A DNA stretch of 64,000 nucleotides. Source: Demequina mangrovi (GTDB lineage Bacteria; Actinomycetota; Actinomycetes; Actinomycetales; Demequinaceae). Numbering within the stretch: the first letter of the stretch is position 1; each line of letters opens with the position of its first letter. The notes beneath the pieces were generated by a model, which was given only the letters and a program-made list of their open reading frames with translations, ran no database searches and was not told the DNA's origin. Positions 25,405 to 35,078 of this stretch are shown one piece after another. The position numbers and the translations under genes were made by a program. Location of the stretch: the NCBI RefSeq assembly GCF_000759715.1, contig NZ_BBLU01000004.1, positions 180,681-244,680 of the forward strand. Reading direction: 5' to 3'.

Positions 25405-26625
25405 TCAGCCCTCGGGGTCAGGCTCCGCGGCGGGCGTGGGATCCGCCGAGGGCGTGGGATCCGCGGCCGCCGCGCTGCGGGAGTCGATCTCGATGACCTC
25501 CCACTTGCGCCCCGAGTTCTTGACGATCGCGGTGATGAGCGCCGCGATCGGGAGCGCCATGAACGCGCCCAGCGGTCCCGCGACGGCGCCTCCCGCGAGC
25601 GCGCCTCCGAAGGCGATCGCGCCGTTCAGCTCCATGGTCTGCGACGAGAACCGCGGGCTCAGCCAGTAGTTCTCGGCCTGCTGGTAGACGATGACCCAGC
25701 CGAGCAGCACGAGCGCCGGCACGAGGCCCTGCACCGCGAGGATGATCACGATGGGCAGCGCCGCGCCGAGGTAGGTGCCGATGAACGGGATGAACTCGGA
25801 CACGAAGCCCATGAACAGCGCGAGCGGGATCGCGTACACGAGCGGCAGCCCGACGAGCAGCATCACCACGAAGCCCAGCCCGCCGCACACGCCCATGAGC
25901 AGGAGGCGCGAGTAGAAGTACCCGCCCGTCTGCTCGATCGAGGTGTCGGCGATCCACGCGAACGTCCGCTGGCGCTCGGGGGGCATGCGGGACATGAAGG
26001 CCCGCATGATCTGCGGCCACTGCGCCGCGATGTAGAACGCGAACGTCGCGACGGTGAAGAGGTCGAAGACCAGGCCGATGCCCGAGGTCACCAGCCCGAG
26101 CGCCTCGTCCGCCCAGCTCGCGACGTCGAGGGAGAAGGCCGACAGCACCGAGTCCGCGCCCGAGGTGTCGATCGGGATGCCGAGCACCCGCTGGCTCCAC
26201 TCGGTCAGCGAGGCCGACCAGCCGGGCAGCGACTCGCGCACCGAGTCCGCGAAGCGGGCGATCGCCGGGATGAGGACGCCGACCATGAAGACCACGACCA
26301 CCACAGCGGCTAGGTACATGAGCCCGACGGCGGCGCCTCGTCTCATCCCGTAGCGGCGGTGGAGCGCCGTCACGCCTGGCAGCATCGCGAGCGCGATGAA
26401 CAGCGCGAAGATGATGAGACCCAGCAGGTGACGCATCTGGAAGGCGATCCAGACGGCGACCACCACGAGCAGGACCACGCGGACCGCGCTCCACAGGCCG
26501 CGCTTGATCGCGGCGTCGAGCCACGGCGGTGCGGGCTGCTCGTCGGCGCGCGCGGCCTCGACGGCCATCGCGCGCGCGACGTCCTCGGGGATCTCCGGGT
26601 CCACGGGCCCCTCCGGCGCGCTCAC
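25405..26625 (-). CDS. AI-2E family transporter (PerM/YdiK-like membrane protein)
   Basis: The protein has 406 residues and starts at a GTG overlapping the stop of the DUF308 gene (GTGA). About eight hydrophobic segments and the family block FMGFVSEFIPFIGTYLGAALP, followed by QQAENYWLSPRFSSQTMELNGAIAF, identify the AI-2E/PerM family. The tail holds a short Asp-Pro-Thr/Ala-rich repeat (DPTPSADPTPAAEPDPEG), likely disordered. Family members export signalling molecules or ions; several act as sodium-proton antiporters. Function here is unassigned. Confidence 0.85.
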   Translation of the reverse strand: MSAPEGPVDPEIPEDVARAMAVEAARADEQPAPPWLDAAIKRGLWSAVRVVLLVVVAVWIAFQMRHLLGLIIFALFIALAMLPGVTALHRRYGMRRGAAVGLMYLAAVVVVVFMVGVLIPAIARFADSVRESLPGWSASLTEWSQRVLGIPIDTSGADSVLSAFSLDVASWADEALGLVTSGIGLVFDLFTVATFAFYIAAQWPQIMRAFMSRMPPERQRTFAWIADTSIEQTGGYFYSRLLLMGVCGGLGFVVMLLVGLPLVYAIPLALFMGFVSEFIPFIGTYLGAALPIVIILAVQGLVPALVLLGWVIVYQQAENYWLSPRFSSQTMELNGAIAFGGALAGGAVAGPLGAFMALPIAALITAIVKNSGRKWEVIEIDSRSAAAADPTPSADPTPAAEPDPEG

Positions 26626-27218
26626 AGCTCCGCCTCGATCCCGCGGCCGAAGGTGAACGCGCGGACCAGCCCCATGATCCCGAGCACCACGAAGACCGCG
26701 GCGGCGATCCAGATCATCACGGTCGCCGTCATCGTCGGGAAGGCGATCACCGCGATGCCGGCGAGCACCCCGATCGCCCCGTAGGCGACCGCCCAGCCGC
26801 GCGAGCGCGCCTTCCCCGACTCGAGGATCACCATGATCCCGTCGATGATCCAGCCGACGCCTACGGTGAGGGCGACGATGACGAGCAGCACGGTGGTCGA
26901 CGCCGCGAGGTTGCGGAGCATCACCATGCCGGCCACGAGCATGAGCACGCCCATGACGATCGAGAGCCCGCGCAGCCCGCCCGAGATCGATGCGCCGAGC
27001 ACCCCCATCGCGATGCGCGCGACGCCCGCGATCACGAAGTAGATGCCCGCGAGCGCGGCCCCGACCGCGAGGGTCCGTCCGGGCCACACGAGCATCGCGA
27101 CCCCGACCGCGAGGGCGACCACGCCGAGCACGGCGAACATCACCCTCACCGCGGTGATCGCGCGTGCGGTGAGGGCTCGGGCGTCGAGCTCGAGGCCCAG
27201 CTGTCTGGCGTCCGGCAT
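26622..27218 (-). CDS. DUF308 (HdeD-like) membrane protein
   Basis: The protein has 198 residues from the ATG at 27218, which follows GAAGGAG. Six hydrophobic segments in two similar halves (ALAVGVAMLVWPGRTLAVGA and GVLAGIAVIAFPTMTATVMI) are the DUF308/HdeD pattern of a helix ending in a W/F-P turn. It is translationally coupled to the AI-2E gene. HdeD relates to acid stress in enterobacteria; in actinobacteria the role is unknown. Confidence 0.82.
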   Translation of the reverse strand: MPDARQLGLELDARALTARAITAVRVMFAVLGVVALAVGVAMLVWPGRTLAVGAALAGIYFVIAGVARIAMGVLGASISGGLRGLSIVMGVLMLVAGMVMLRNLAASTTVLLVIVALTVGVGWIIDGIMVILESGKARSRGWAVAYGAIGVLAGIAVIAFPTMTATVMIWIAAAVFVVLGIMGLVRAFTFGRGIEAEL

Positions 27219-27519
27219 GTGCGGCTCCTTCCATGCGACTGCGCCGCGAGGCGGCTGATCACACGCTACCGCCGTCCCGGGCGTCGCCGCATGCCGCATC
27301 GTGCGCATCCTCGGGCGGGAGACCAGGGGTGACGATGTCATCGGGGCGTGCGCGCGGGCCGGAAGGGGGCTCGCGGGGCGCCTTCCTGCTTCGCGGGGCC
27401 GGTCGCGGCGGCGGCCACGGGCCGTTTCAGGCGGATTCTTTCGGAGACGGGTGCCCATTGCGGTGAATAGGTGCAAGAATGGGCCGCCTGGTGCAGGTTG
27501 CTTGCGAGGGGGGAGAAGA
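27219..27519. other. 301-bp divergent intergenic region
   Basis: This is the divergent promoter region of the DUF308/AI-2E operon and the lrp-like gene. Its right end is AT-richer and carries the inverted repeat listed separately. No other structure or gene was seen. Confidence 0.55.
27453..27484. promoter_or_regulatory. Candidate autoregulatory operator of the Lrp-like gene
   Basis: An inverted repeat GCCCATT (27453) / AATGGGC (27478) sits 35 bp before the start codon, with TGAATAGGTGCAAGAAT between its arms. Lrp/AsnC proteins commonly bind such AT-rich inverted repeats at their own promoter. Confidence 0.35.
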
Positions 27520-27963
27520 ATGTCGCTCGACGACCTGGACCGGCGGATCATCGACGAGCTGAGGCTCGACGGGCGCGCGTCCTACGCGGAGATGGGGTTG
27601 CGCATCGGCCTGTCGCCCTCAGCGGTGAAGCGCCGGGTCGATCGCATGCTGGCCGACCGTGTCATCCAGGGCTTCCGCGTGAGGCTCGATCCCGGACTCG
27701 ACGCCGGCGGCACGGAGGCCTACGTCGAGGTGTTCTGCCGCGGGACGGTGGCGCCCGAGGAGCTGCGCCGCATCCTCGAGAGCATCCCCAACGTGGTCGA
27801 GGCGTTCACCGTCACCGGTCAGGCGGACGCGATCGTGCGCCTGCGCGCGGCGACGATGCCCGACCTCGAGATCGCGCTCGAGCGCGTGCGGCTCGCGCCT
27901 CAGGTGGACAAGACGCGCAGCGCGATCGTGCTGAGCCGGCTCGTGGAGAGCCGCGTCGACTGA
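27520..27963 (+). CDS. Lrp/AsnC-family transcriptional regulator
   Basis: The protein has 147 residues; ATG at 27520 after GAGGGGGGAGAAGA. The N-terminal helix-turn-helix is LDDLDRRIIDELRLDGRAS and MGLRIGLSPSAVKRRVDRM. The C-terminal ligand-binding RAM domain has the pattern VEAFTVTGQADAIVRLRA. Single-domain-pair Lrp proteins sense amino acids. It is divergent from the DUF308 operon and tail to tail with the mannosyltransferase gene, 9 bp apart. Confidence 0.9.
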   Translation: MSLDDLDRRIIDELRLDGRASYAEMGLRIGLSPSAVKRRVDRMLADRVIQGFRVRLDPGLDAGGTEAYVEVFCRGTVAPEELRRILESIPNVVEAFTVTGQADAIVRLRAATMPDLEIALERVRLAPQVDKTRSAIVLSRLVESRVD

Positions 27964-27972
27964 CGGGCTCCG

Positions 27973-29490
27973 TCAGACCCAGCTGGGCAGCCACATGTGC
28001 GCCTGCCAGTACCGGAACGGGATGGGCGTGCCCACCCACAGCGGCATGAAGAAGCCCGAGATCACCAGGATCGCCGCGAGGACGAGCCCCACCCCGATGG
28101 TCCCGCGTCGCGACCAGCCGCCGTCGAGCTCGGGAGGCTGCGCGATCCTGCGCAGCGCCCACACGAGCGTGAGGATGAGGAACGGCGCGAACACCACCGT
28201 GTAGAAGGTGAAGATGGTGCGGTAGGCGTACGGCAGCCACGGCAGCCAGCCGGCGAGGACTCCCGCCGAGACGGCGAGGGCCAGCCGGTCGCCGTGGCGG
28301 AGCACGCGCCACACGGCCCAGGCGAGCGCGGCGGTGCCGAGCCACCAGATCAGCGGGTTGCCCAGCGCGTGGATCGCGCTGACGCAGCGCTCCGCGCCGC
28401 AGTCGGCGCCGGGCGCGTCCTCGAAGTAGAAGGCCGTGGGGCGCCACTGGACCAGCCACGTCCACGGGTTCGACATGTAGTTGTGCTCGGACGTGAGGCC
28501 CGTGTGGAAGGTCCACATCTGCTGGTGGTAGTGCACGAACGAGTTGAGCGCGTCCGGCAGCCAGGTGAGCCCCTCGCCCGGGTTGTCCTCGGCCCAGCTG
28601 CGTGCGTACGAGCCGTCCGTGAGGAACCAGTTCGCCCACGTCGCGACATAGACGATCGGCGTGATGACGAGCGTGGCGAGCCCCGCGGGGACGGCGTCCC
28701 TGAACGTGCCGCTGATCCACCGGTGCCAGCCGAGGTCGCGGCGGGCGAACGCGTCCCACACGACCGACAGGACCAGCAGCACCGCGGCGAAGTAGAGGCC
28801 GTTCCACTTGACCGAGGCGGCGAGGGCGAACGCGACGATCGCCGCGAGCCTCCACCAGCGGACGCCTGTGCGCGGGCCCGGCCCGATCAGCAGCTCCTCC
28901 TCGGCGAGGTCCTCGCGCTCGCGCTCCTCGGCGGCGATGCGTGCGAGCCGTTCGCGCGCGGTGTCGCGGTCGATGACGAGCAGCCAGAAGCCGAGGACCA
29001 CGAAGAACGTGAGGAAGCCGTCGAGCAGCGCGGTGCGCGACAGCACGATCAGCTCGCCGTCGACCGCGACGAGCACGCCCGCGACCGCGCCCCACACGGT
29101 CGAGCGGAACAGGCGGCGCGCGGTGAGCGCGACCATGACCGCGATGAGCGAGCCGAGCACGGCGCCCACGACGCGCCAGCCGAACGGCTCGTTGCCGAAC
29201 AGCTCGATGCCGAGCGCGATGAGCAGCTTGCCCACCATCGGGTGGACCACGAAGTCGCCCTCGGTCGTCAGCCCGGACGTGTCCCCCTGCGCGAACGCGT
29301 CGTCGTCGCCCGTCCAGTCGCCCTCGTAGCCGAGCTCCGTGAGCGAGAATGCGCCGCGCGCGTAGAACACCTCGTCGAACACCAGCGCATGCGGGTCCGC
29401 GAGCGACGCGAGCCGGATGATCGCGGCGAGCATGCCGACGCCGACCGCCATGAGGGTGGCGCGCCAGCGCCAGAGCGTCGCGAGATTCAC
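27973..29490 (-). CDS. Dolichyl-phosphate-mannose (polyprenyl) protein mannosyltransferase, PMT family
   Basis: The protein has 505 residues and a GTG start. It is a GT39 membrane enzyme that transfers mannose from polyprenyl-phosphate-mannose to Ser/Thr of exported proteins. The acidic pair in loop 1 is seen in HALVFDEVFYARGA, with VVHPMVGKLLI, LDGFLTFFVVLGFWLLV, and SVKWNGLYF following, then about 11 membrane segments. Divergent pairing with rsmI, 42 bp apart, is the usual actinobacterial arrangement. The promoter is probably leaderless. Confidence 0.92.
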   Translation of the reverse strand: MNLATLWRWRATLMAVGVGMLAAIIRLASLADPHALVFDEVFYARGAFSLTELGYEGDWTGDDDAFAQGDTSGLTTEGDFVVHPMVGKLLIALGIELFGNEPFGWRVVGAVLGSLIAVMVALTARRLFRSTVWGAVAGVLVAVDGELIVLSRTALLDGFLTFFVVLGFWLLVIDRDTARERLARIAAEEREREDLAEEELLIGPGPRTGVRWWRLAAIVAFALAASVKWNGLYFAAVLLVLSVVWDAFARRDLGWHRWISGTFRDAVPAGLATLVITPIVYVATWANWFLTDGSYARSWAEDNPGEGLTWLPDALNSFVHYHQQMWTFHTGLTSEHNYMSNPWTWLVQWRPTAFYFEDAPGADCGAERCVSAIHALGNPLIWWLGTAALAWAVWRVLRHGDRLALAVSAGVLAGWLPWLPYAYRTIFTFYTVVFAPFLILTLVWALRRIAQPPELDGGWSRRGTIGVGLVLAAILVISGFFMPLWVGTPIPFRYWQAHMWLPSWV

Positions 29491-29496
29491 ACGCGC

Positions 29497-29502
29497 AGCC
29501 TA
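29497..29502 (-). promoter_or_regulatory. -10 element, leaderless promoter of the PMT gene
   Basis: On the minus strand TAGGCT is followed by six bases and then the GTG start. A start at the usual distance falls on the start codon, and there is no ribosome site. Confidence 0.55.
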
Positions 29503-29532
29503 GTGGCCGCGGCCCTGTGGGACGCTGGAGCC

Positions 29533-30375
29533 ATGACCGGCCGCATCGTCCTCGCAGCGACTCCCATCGGCAACGTGGACGATGCCTCGGCCCGGCTCCG
29601 TACGGCGCTCGAGACCGCGGACATCGTCGCGGCCGAGGACACCCGGCGGGTGCGCGACCTCGCGTCCCGGCTCGGCGTGCGGATCGGGGGAGCGCTGGTC
29701 GCGCACCACGATCACAACGAGCAGGCCTCCGCGGCCGAGCTCGTGGCGAGGGCCGGCGGCGGCGAGACGATCCTCGTGGTGTCCGATGCCGGCATGCCGG
29801 CCGTCTCCGACCCGGGGTTCCGGGTGGTCGCTGCCGCGGTCGCCGCCGGCGTCGAGGTGTCGGTGCTGCCGGGCCCCTCGGCCGCGCTCGCGGCGCTCGC
29901 GCTCTCGGGGCTGCCGACCGATCGCTTCTGCTTCGAGGGGTTCCTGCCGCGGCGTCCGGGCGAGCGGTCCGGGAGGCTCGCGTCGCTCGCGCTCGAGGAG
30001 CGCACGATGATCTTCTTCGAGGCGCCGCATCGTCTCGCGGCGACCCTCGACGCGATGGCGGAGGCGCTGGGCGCGGAGCGCGCCGCCGCGGTGTCGCGCG
30101 AGATCACCAAGACGTACGAGGAGACCCGGCGCGGGACCTTGTCAGATCTCGCCGCGTGGGCGAAGGCGGACGAGCCACGAGGCGAGATCGTCGTGACCGT
30201 CGCGGGTCGGACCGCCGGAGCGCCGACCGTCGAGGCGCTGGTCGCCGAGGTGCTCGCGCGCGTCGAGGCGGGCGAGCGCGCCAAGGCCGCGGTGGCGGAC
30301 GTCGCGTCCACCGCGGGCGTGCCGAGCCGCGAGCTCTACGCGGCGGTGCTCGCCGCGCGTGACGCACGCGCGTAG
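29533..30375 (+). CDS. rsmI: 16S rRNA (cytidine1402-2'-O)-methyltransferase
   Basis: The protein has 280 residues from the ATG at 29533. RsmI methylates the ribose of C1402 in 16S rRNA using SAM. Motifs typical of the tetrapyrrole-methylase fold are [31 protein letters not shown] and [18 protein letters not shown], then FEGFLPRR and FFEAPHRL. The C-terminal helical extension is present, so the gene is complete. It is the standard partner of the divergent PMT gene. Confidence 0.95.
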   Translation: MTGRIVLAATPIGNVDDASARLRTALETADIVAAEDTRRVRDLASRLGVRIGGALVAHHDHNEQASAAELVARAGGGETILVVSDAGMPAVSDPGFRVVAAAVAAGVEVSVLPGPSAALAALALSGLPTDRFCFEGFLPRRPGERSGRLASLALEERTMIFFEAPHRLAATLDAMAEALGAERAAAVSREITKTYEETRRGTLSDLAAWAKADEPRGEIVVTVAGRTAGAPTVEALVAEVLARVEAGERAKAAVADVASTAGVPSRELYAAVLAARDARA

Positions 30376-30483
30376 CCGCGGCCGCCACGCCGGTCGGCCG
30401 TCAGGTGGCCGTCCGCGCGGGACGTACAGTCGAGAGGTGACCGCCGCGAACCGACCCCGGATCGACGGGCGGAGCGCGCCTCG

Positions 30484-31386
30484 ATGAGGGTCTCCCACGA
30501 GCCGGTCTACGTGTACCGGCGCCGGCGCCTCGGCGCGGCGCTCGCGGTCGCGGTCCTCGGCACCCTCGCGGGCTTCGGCTCGGCGGAGGTCGCCGACCGG
30601 ATGCTGGGCGGCGACGGAGACGAGTCCTCGGCCGCGGCGCTCGCCTCGTCCCCGTCGGCCTCCGTCGCGGCGGCGCAGGCCGAGCCGACGGCGTCCGAGT
30701 CGCCGACGGCGTCGCCCTCGGCCTCCCCGTCGGCGACCGCGGCGAGCCCGTCACCGGAGCCCTCGCCCGCCGAGGAGGCGGATCCCGGCTTCGACCTCGC
30801 GGCGCTCAGCGTCGACGACCCGGCCTCGACGTGGGTCGTGGTGAACAAGCTGCGCCCTCTCGACCCCGAGGGCTTCGCGCCCGAGGACCTCGCGAGCGTC
30901 GACGGCGTCGGGGGCGGGGCGCGGATGCGCGCCGACGCCGCCGCCGCGATGACGGCGCTGCATGCGGCCGCGGAGGAGGCCGACGCGGGCTTCTCGATCA
31001 CCACCGGCTACCGCGACCACGCCTTCCAGTCGTCGCTGTACGAGGGCTACGTCGCCTCGCGCGGCCGCTCGGCGGCGGACCGCTTCTCCGCGCGCCCGGG
31101 GTACTCGGAGCACCAGACCGGCCTGGCCGCGGACATCCGCTCCGAGGGCTGCGATCTCGAGGCGTGCTTCGCGTCCACCGCCGCCGGGGTGTTCGTCGCG
31201 GAGCACGGGTGGGAGTTCGGGTTCATCGTGCGGTACCCCGCCGGCGCGGAGGATGTCACCGGCTACATCTACGAGCCGTGGCACCTCCGGTACGTGGGCG
31301 TCGAGCTCGCGGCCTACCTTCACGAGGAGGGGGTCGCGACCCTCGAGGAGGCCTTCGGTCTCGACCCGGCGCCCGACTACGGCTGA
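30484..31386 (+). CDS. M15-family D,D-carboxypeptidase, VanY type, membrane-anchored
   Basis: The protein has 300 residues. An N-terminal basic stretch and one hydrophobic segment ([19 protein letters not shown]) are followed by a Ser/Pro/Ala/Glu-rich linker to about residue 100 and then a VanY domain. Zinc ligands are in [16 protein letters not shown] (His, Asp) and EPWHLRYVG (His), and [19 protein letters not shown] is also typical. It should cut the terminal D-Ala from peptidoglycan stem peptides outside the cell. It lies between rsmI and metG on the same strand. Confidence 0.88.
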   Translation: MRVSHEPVYVYRRRRLGAALAVAVLGTLAGFGSAEVADRMLGGDGDESSAAALASSPSASVAAAQAEPTASESPTASPSASPSATAASPSPEPSPAEEADPGFDLAALSVDDPASTWVVVNKLRPLDPEGFAPEDLASVDGVGGGARMRADAAAAMTALHAAAEEADAGFSITTGYRDHAFQSSLYEGYVASRGRSAADRFSARPGYSEHQTGLAADIRSEGCDLEACFASTAAGVFVAEHGWEFGFIVRYPAGAEDVTGYIYEPWHLRYVGVELAAYLHEEGVATLEEAFGLDPAPDYG

Positions 31387-31447
31387 CGCGAGCGCCGCCG
31401 CCCTTGACCGCGGGCGGAAGGCCCACAGGGGCATCGTCCGCGAACAC

Positions 31448-31453
31448 TAGGAT
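31448..31453 (+). promoter_or_regulatory. -10 element, leaderless promoter of metG
   Basis: TAGGAT followed by seven bases and the metG ATG. No ribosome site precedes the ATG. Confidence 0.6.
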
Positions 31454-31460
31454 GGACGCC

Positions 31461-33248
31461 ATGTCACGCATCCTGTCCGCCGTCGCCTGGCCGTACGCGA
31501 ACGGCCCCCGTCACATCGGTCACGTCGCCGGATTCGGCGTCCCGTCGGACGTCTTCTCCCGCTACATGCGCCTCGCCGGCCACGACGTCCTCATGGTCTC
31601 GGGCACCGACGAGCACGGCACGCCCATCCTGGTGCAGGCCGAGGGCGAGGGAGTGACCCCGCAGGAGCTCGCCGACCGCTACAACCGCGTGATCGTCGAG
31701 GACCTCACGCAGCTGGGCCTCAGCTACGACCTCTTCACCCGCACCACCACGGGCAACCACTACGCGGTGGCGCAGGCGATGTTCAAGGCCGTGCACAAGA
31801 ACGGCTACATGATCTCCGAGACCACGCGCGGCGCGATCTCGCCGTCGACGGGTCGCACGCTGCCCGACCGCTACATCGAGGGCACCTGCCCCATCTGCGG
31901 CTCCGACGGCGCGCGCGGCGACCAGTGCGACAGCTGCGGCAACCAGCTCGACGCGATCGACCTCAAGAACCCCGTGAGCCGGATCAACGGCGAGACGCCC
32001 AAGTTCGTCGAGACCGAGCACTTCTTCCTCGACCTGCCCGCGCTGGTCCAGCCGCTCACCGACTGGCTGGGCGCGCGCCAGGGCTGGCGCCCCAACGTCC
32101 TCAACTTCTCGAAGAACCTCCTGGTCGACGTGCGTCCGCGTGCGATGACACGCGACATCGACTGGGGCATCCCCGTCCCGCTCGACGGCTGGTCCGACAA
32201 CCCCGCCAAGCGCCTGTACGTGTGGTTCGACGCCGTCATCGGGTACCTGAGCGCCTCGATCGAGTGGGCGCGACGCGAGGGAGACGCCGACGCGTGGCGC
32301 CAGTGGTGGAACGACCCGGCCGCGCTGTCCTACTACTTCATGGGCAAGGACAACATCACCTTCCACTCGCAGATCTGGCCCGGCGAGCTCATCGCCGCCA
32401 ACGGCCGCGGTGCGCGCGGGGGAGAGCTGAGCGAGTTCGGCGACCTCCAGCTGCCCACCGAGGTGGTCTCGAGCGAGTTCCTCACCATGGAGTCCGCGAA
32501 GTTCTCCTCGTCGCGCGGGCACGTCATCTACGTGCGCGACATGCTGTCGCGCTACCAGCCCGACGCGCTGCGCTACTTCATCGCGGTCGCCGGCCCGGAG
32601 ACCTCCGACGCCGACTTCACCTGGTCCGAGTTCAAGCGTCGCAACAACGACGAGCTGGTCGCGGGCTGGGGCAACCTGGTCAACCGCACCGCGTCGCTGC
32701 TGCACAAGAACGTGGGCGAGATCCCGGCTCTCGGCGAGCTCGCCGACATCGACCGTGCCGCGCTCGCGGCCTCCGAGGCGGCCTTCGGCACGGTGGGCGA
32801 GCACATCCGTACGCAGCGCCAGCGCGCCGCGATCGGCGAGACGATGCGCGTGATCGGCGACGCCAACAAGTACCTCGCGGACACCGCGCCGTGGAAGCTC
32901 AAGAACGAGGACCCGGAGCGCATGCGGACGGTGCTCGCCGTCGCGGCGCAGCTGGTCTCCGACGCGAACACGATGATGTCGCCGTTCCTCCCGCACAGCG
33001 CGCAGCAGGTGCACGAGGCCCTCGGCGGCACGGGCACCCTCGCGCCCATGCCCCAGATGAACGAGGTCGAGGACCTCGACCTCGCCGACCGCCACTACCC
33101 GGTGATCCAGGGCGACTACTCCTCCGTGGTCGGCTGGGGTCGCAGCGAGCTCGTCGCGGGGACCGCGGTGCCCGCGCCGTCGCCGATCTTCCAGAAGCTC
33201 GACGACGAGATGGTCGAGGCCGAGCTCGAGCGGATGGCGGACGAGTAG
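31461..33248 (+). CDS. metG: Methionyl-tRNA synthetase
   Basis: The protein has 595 residues and charges tRNA-Met. Class I signatures are RHIGHVAG and the KMSKS-equivalent AKFSSSRG (a variant with Ser for the second Lys). The zinc knuckle is [18 protein letters not shown], and the anticodon-binding helical domain includes [13 protein letters not shown]. There is no C-terminal EMAP/Trbp111 dimerisation domain, in keeping with the length. tatD follows three bases after its stop. Confidence 0.95.
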   Translation: MSRILSAVAWPYANGPRHIGHVAGFGVPSDVFSRYMRLAGHDVLMVSGTDEHGTPILVQAEGEGVTPQELADRYNRVIVEDLTQLGLSYDLFTRTTTGNHYAVAQAMFKAVHKNGYMISETTRGAISPSTGRTLPDRYIEGTCPICGSDGARGDQCDSCGNQLDAIDLKNPVSRINGETPKFVETEHFFLDLPALVQPLTDWLGARQGWRPNVLNFSKNLLVDVRPRAMTRDIDWGIPVPLDGWSDNPAKRLYVWFDAVIGYLSASIEWARREGDADAWRQWWNDPAALSYYFMGKDNITFHSQIWPGELIAANGRGARGGELSEFGDLQLPTEVVSSEFLTMESAKFSSSRGHVIYVRDMLSRYQPDALRYFIAVAGPETSDADFTWSEFKRRNNDELVAGWGNLVNRTASLLHKNVGEIPALGELADIDRAALAASEAAFGTVGEHIRTQRQRAAIGETMRVIGDANKYLADTAPWKLKNEDPERMRTVLAVAAQLVSDANTMMSPFLPHSAQQVHEALGGTGTLAPMPQMNEVEDLDLADRHYPVIQGDYSSVVGWGRSELVAGTAVPAPSPIFQKLDDEMVEAELERMADE

Positions 33249-33251
33249 GAG

Positions 33252-34100
33252 ATGCGTTCGGGAGCATGGCCCCCCGCGCCTGAGGCGCTGCCCGTCCCGG
33301 TGGTGGACAACCACTGCCACCTCGAGTTCCCCGCCGGGGACCCCGAGCTGAGCGTCGAGCAGCGCCTCGCCGCGGCCGCCGCCGTGGGCGTCGACCGGTT
33401 GGTCCAGGTGGGGTGCGAGCTCGACTCCGCACGGTGGACGGCCGAGGCCGTCGAGCGTTACCCGTCGATGCTGGGCGCCGTCGCGCTCCACCCCAACGAG
33501 GCGCCGCTGCACGCGGACGGCTCGCATGAGAGCGGCATCGGTTACGAGGACGCCCTCGCGGAGATCGCGGCCCTCGCGCGCGGCTCGCGGATCCGGGCGA
33601 TCGGCGAGACCGGGCTCGACTTCTTCCGCACCGGCGAGGAGGGGCGCGCCGCGCAGATCCGCTCCTTCAGGGACCACATCGCGCTCGCGAAGGAGCTGGA
33701 CCTGCCGCTGCAGATCCACGACCGCGACGCTCACGCCGAGGTGCTCGACGTGCTCGAACGCGACGGCGCTCCCGAGCGGACCGTCTTCCACTGCTACTCG
33801 GGCGACGCCGGGATGGCGCGGGTGTGCGCGCAGCGCGGCTACTACCTGTCCTTCGCGGGCACGGTGACCTTCAAGAACAACGACGGGCTGCGCGCGGCGC
33901 TCGCGGTGACGCCCCTCGAGCGCGTGCTGGTCGAGACGGATGCGCCGTTCCTCACGCCGCACCCGCATCGGGGTGCGCCGAACGCCCCGTATCTGGTCCC
34001 GGTGACCATGCGGACCGTCGCGACGGTGCTCGGGACGGACCTGGAGGCCGCCTGCGCCGCCGTCTCTACAACGTCGGAACTTCTCTATGGCCCCTGGTAG
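33252..34100 (+). CDS. tatD: TatD-family metal-dependent deoxyribonuclease
   Basis: The protein has 282 residues; the ATG is three bases after the metG stop and next to GGAG. Metal ligands are in DNHCHLEF (HxH), GETGLDF, QIHDRDA, HCYSG and ETDAPFLTPHPHRG. TatD proteins are 3'-5' exonucleases implicated in DNA repair and turnover. metG-tatD coupling is common in actinobacteria. Confidence 0.93.
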   Translation: MRSGAWPPAPEALPVPVVDNHCHLEFPAGDPELSVEQRLAAAAAVGVDRLVQVGCELDSARWTAEAVERYPSMLGAVALHPNEAPLHADGSHESGIGYEDALAEIAALARGSRIRAIGETGLDFFRTGEEGRAAQIRSFRDHIALAKELDLPLQIHDRDAHAEVLDVLERDGAPERTVFHCYSGDAGMARVCAQRGYYLSFAGTVTFKNNDGLRAALAVTPLERVLVETDAPFLTPHPHRGAPNAPYLVPVTMRTVATVLGTDLEAACAAVSTTSELLYGPW

Positions 34101-34126
34101 ACCTCGGTGTGTGACGCATTCCACAG

Positions 34127-34184
34127 GACCTAGGTCTCAAGCGGGGTTGGACGACGCCGTTATCAATATGAGATAAAAGGCGTC
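34127..34184. promoter_or_regulatory. Two palindromes in the promoter region of the G5-transglycosylase gene
   Basis: GACCTAGGTC (34127-34136) is a perfect 10-bp palindrome. GACGCC-G-TTATC (34153-34164) and GATAA-AA-GGCGTC (34172-34184) form an interrupted 11-bp inverted repeat with loop AATATGA. The second lies in the most AT-rich stretch nearby. The hairpin could also end tatD transcription. An operator for cell-wall growth or resuscitation control is possible. Confidence 0.4.
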
Positions 34185-34236
34185 AGACAGCGCGGCCTCG
34201 CCCCCCAGGCATCGGTCCGCCAGACGAGAGGACCCC

Positions 34237-35073
34237 GTGAGCTACCGACGATCCAACCCCATGCCCGGAGGGCGCCGTGAGCAGCGCACCCGGCGCGGTG
34301 CGCGGAGCCGCGTCCTGACCCAGGTCGGCGCCGCCGTCGCCGTGGGCTCGTTCGCGATCGGCTCGTTCGCGGCCGCCGCGACGCCCGTGTTCGACGCCCC
34401 CGAGGCCACGACCGTCCAGGCCGACCTCGCGGCGCTGCCCGAGATCGCCACCAGCGCCGACGACGCGCCCGTGGTGACCACCGAGACCAAGTCCGTCGCG
34501 ATCAAGCCCGACTCCGTCAAGGAGGACGACCCCGACCTCGAGAAGGGCGTCGAGGAGGTCGTGACCGAGGGCGAGCCCGGCGAGCGCGTCATCACCTACG
34601 ACGTCACGTACGTCGACGGCGAGGAGGTCTCGCGCGTCGAGACCCTCCGGCTCACGGTGTCGCAGCCGACCGACGAGGTCATCGCCGTGGGCACCAAGGA
34701 GGAGGTGGTCGAGGAGTCGACCAGCTCGTCGAGCGGCTCGTCCGTCCCGGCGACCTCGACCGTCTCCGCCGGAAGCTCGCGCGCCATCGGTCAGCAGTTG
34801 GCCGCCGACATGTACGGCTGGTCCGGCGACCAGTGGTCGTGCCTCGACGCGCTGTGGCAGAAGGAGTCGGGCTGGAACCCGAACGCGCACAACCCGTCCT
34901 CGGGCGCGCATGGCATCCCGCAGGCGCTGCCCGGCTCGAAGATGGCCAGCGCGGGCTCCGACTGGGCGACCAACCCGGCCACCCAGATCCGCTGGGGCCT
35001 CGGCTACATCAAGGCCCGCTACGGCACGCCCTGCAGCGCGTGGGGGCACTCGCAGTCCGTCGGCTGGTACTGA
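34237..35073 (+). CDS. Secreted G5-domain lytic transglycosylase-like protein
   Basis: The protein has 278 residues and a GTG start behind GAGAGGA. After a basic N-terminus and a signal-like hydrophobic stretch ([19 protein letters not shown]) comes a G5 domain (about residues 80-155, [11 protein letters not shown] to VGTKEE). A Ser-rich linker precedes a C-terminal transglycosylase domain ([20 protein letters not shown], catalytic Glu in [22 protein letters not shown]). The order matches actinobacterial resuscitation-promoting or aggregation-promoting-factor-like muralytic proteins. It probably cuts peptidoglycan in the cell wall during growth. It is directly upstream of rsmA, as rpfB-like genes often are. 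Confidence 0.88.
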   Translation: MSYRRSNPMPGGRREQRTRRGARSRVLTQVGAAVAVGSFAIGSFAAAATPVFDAPEATTVQADLAALPEIATSADDAPVVTTETKSVAIKPDSVKEDDPDLEKGVEEVVTEGEPGERVITYDVTYVDGEEVSRVETLRLTVSQPTDEVIAVGTKEEVVEESTSSSSGSSVPATSTVSAGSSRAIGQQLAADMYGWSGDQWSCLDALWQKESGWNPNAHNPSSGAHGIPQALPGSKMASAGSDWATNPATQIRWGLGYIKARYGTPCSAWGHSQSVGWY

Positions 35074-35078
35074 CCCCG

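Noticed and set aside
34101..34236. c-di-AMP (ydaO-type) riboswitch upstream of the rpf-like gene
   Set aside because: Only about 135 bp are available and none of the conserved riboswitch segments could be placed.
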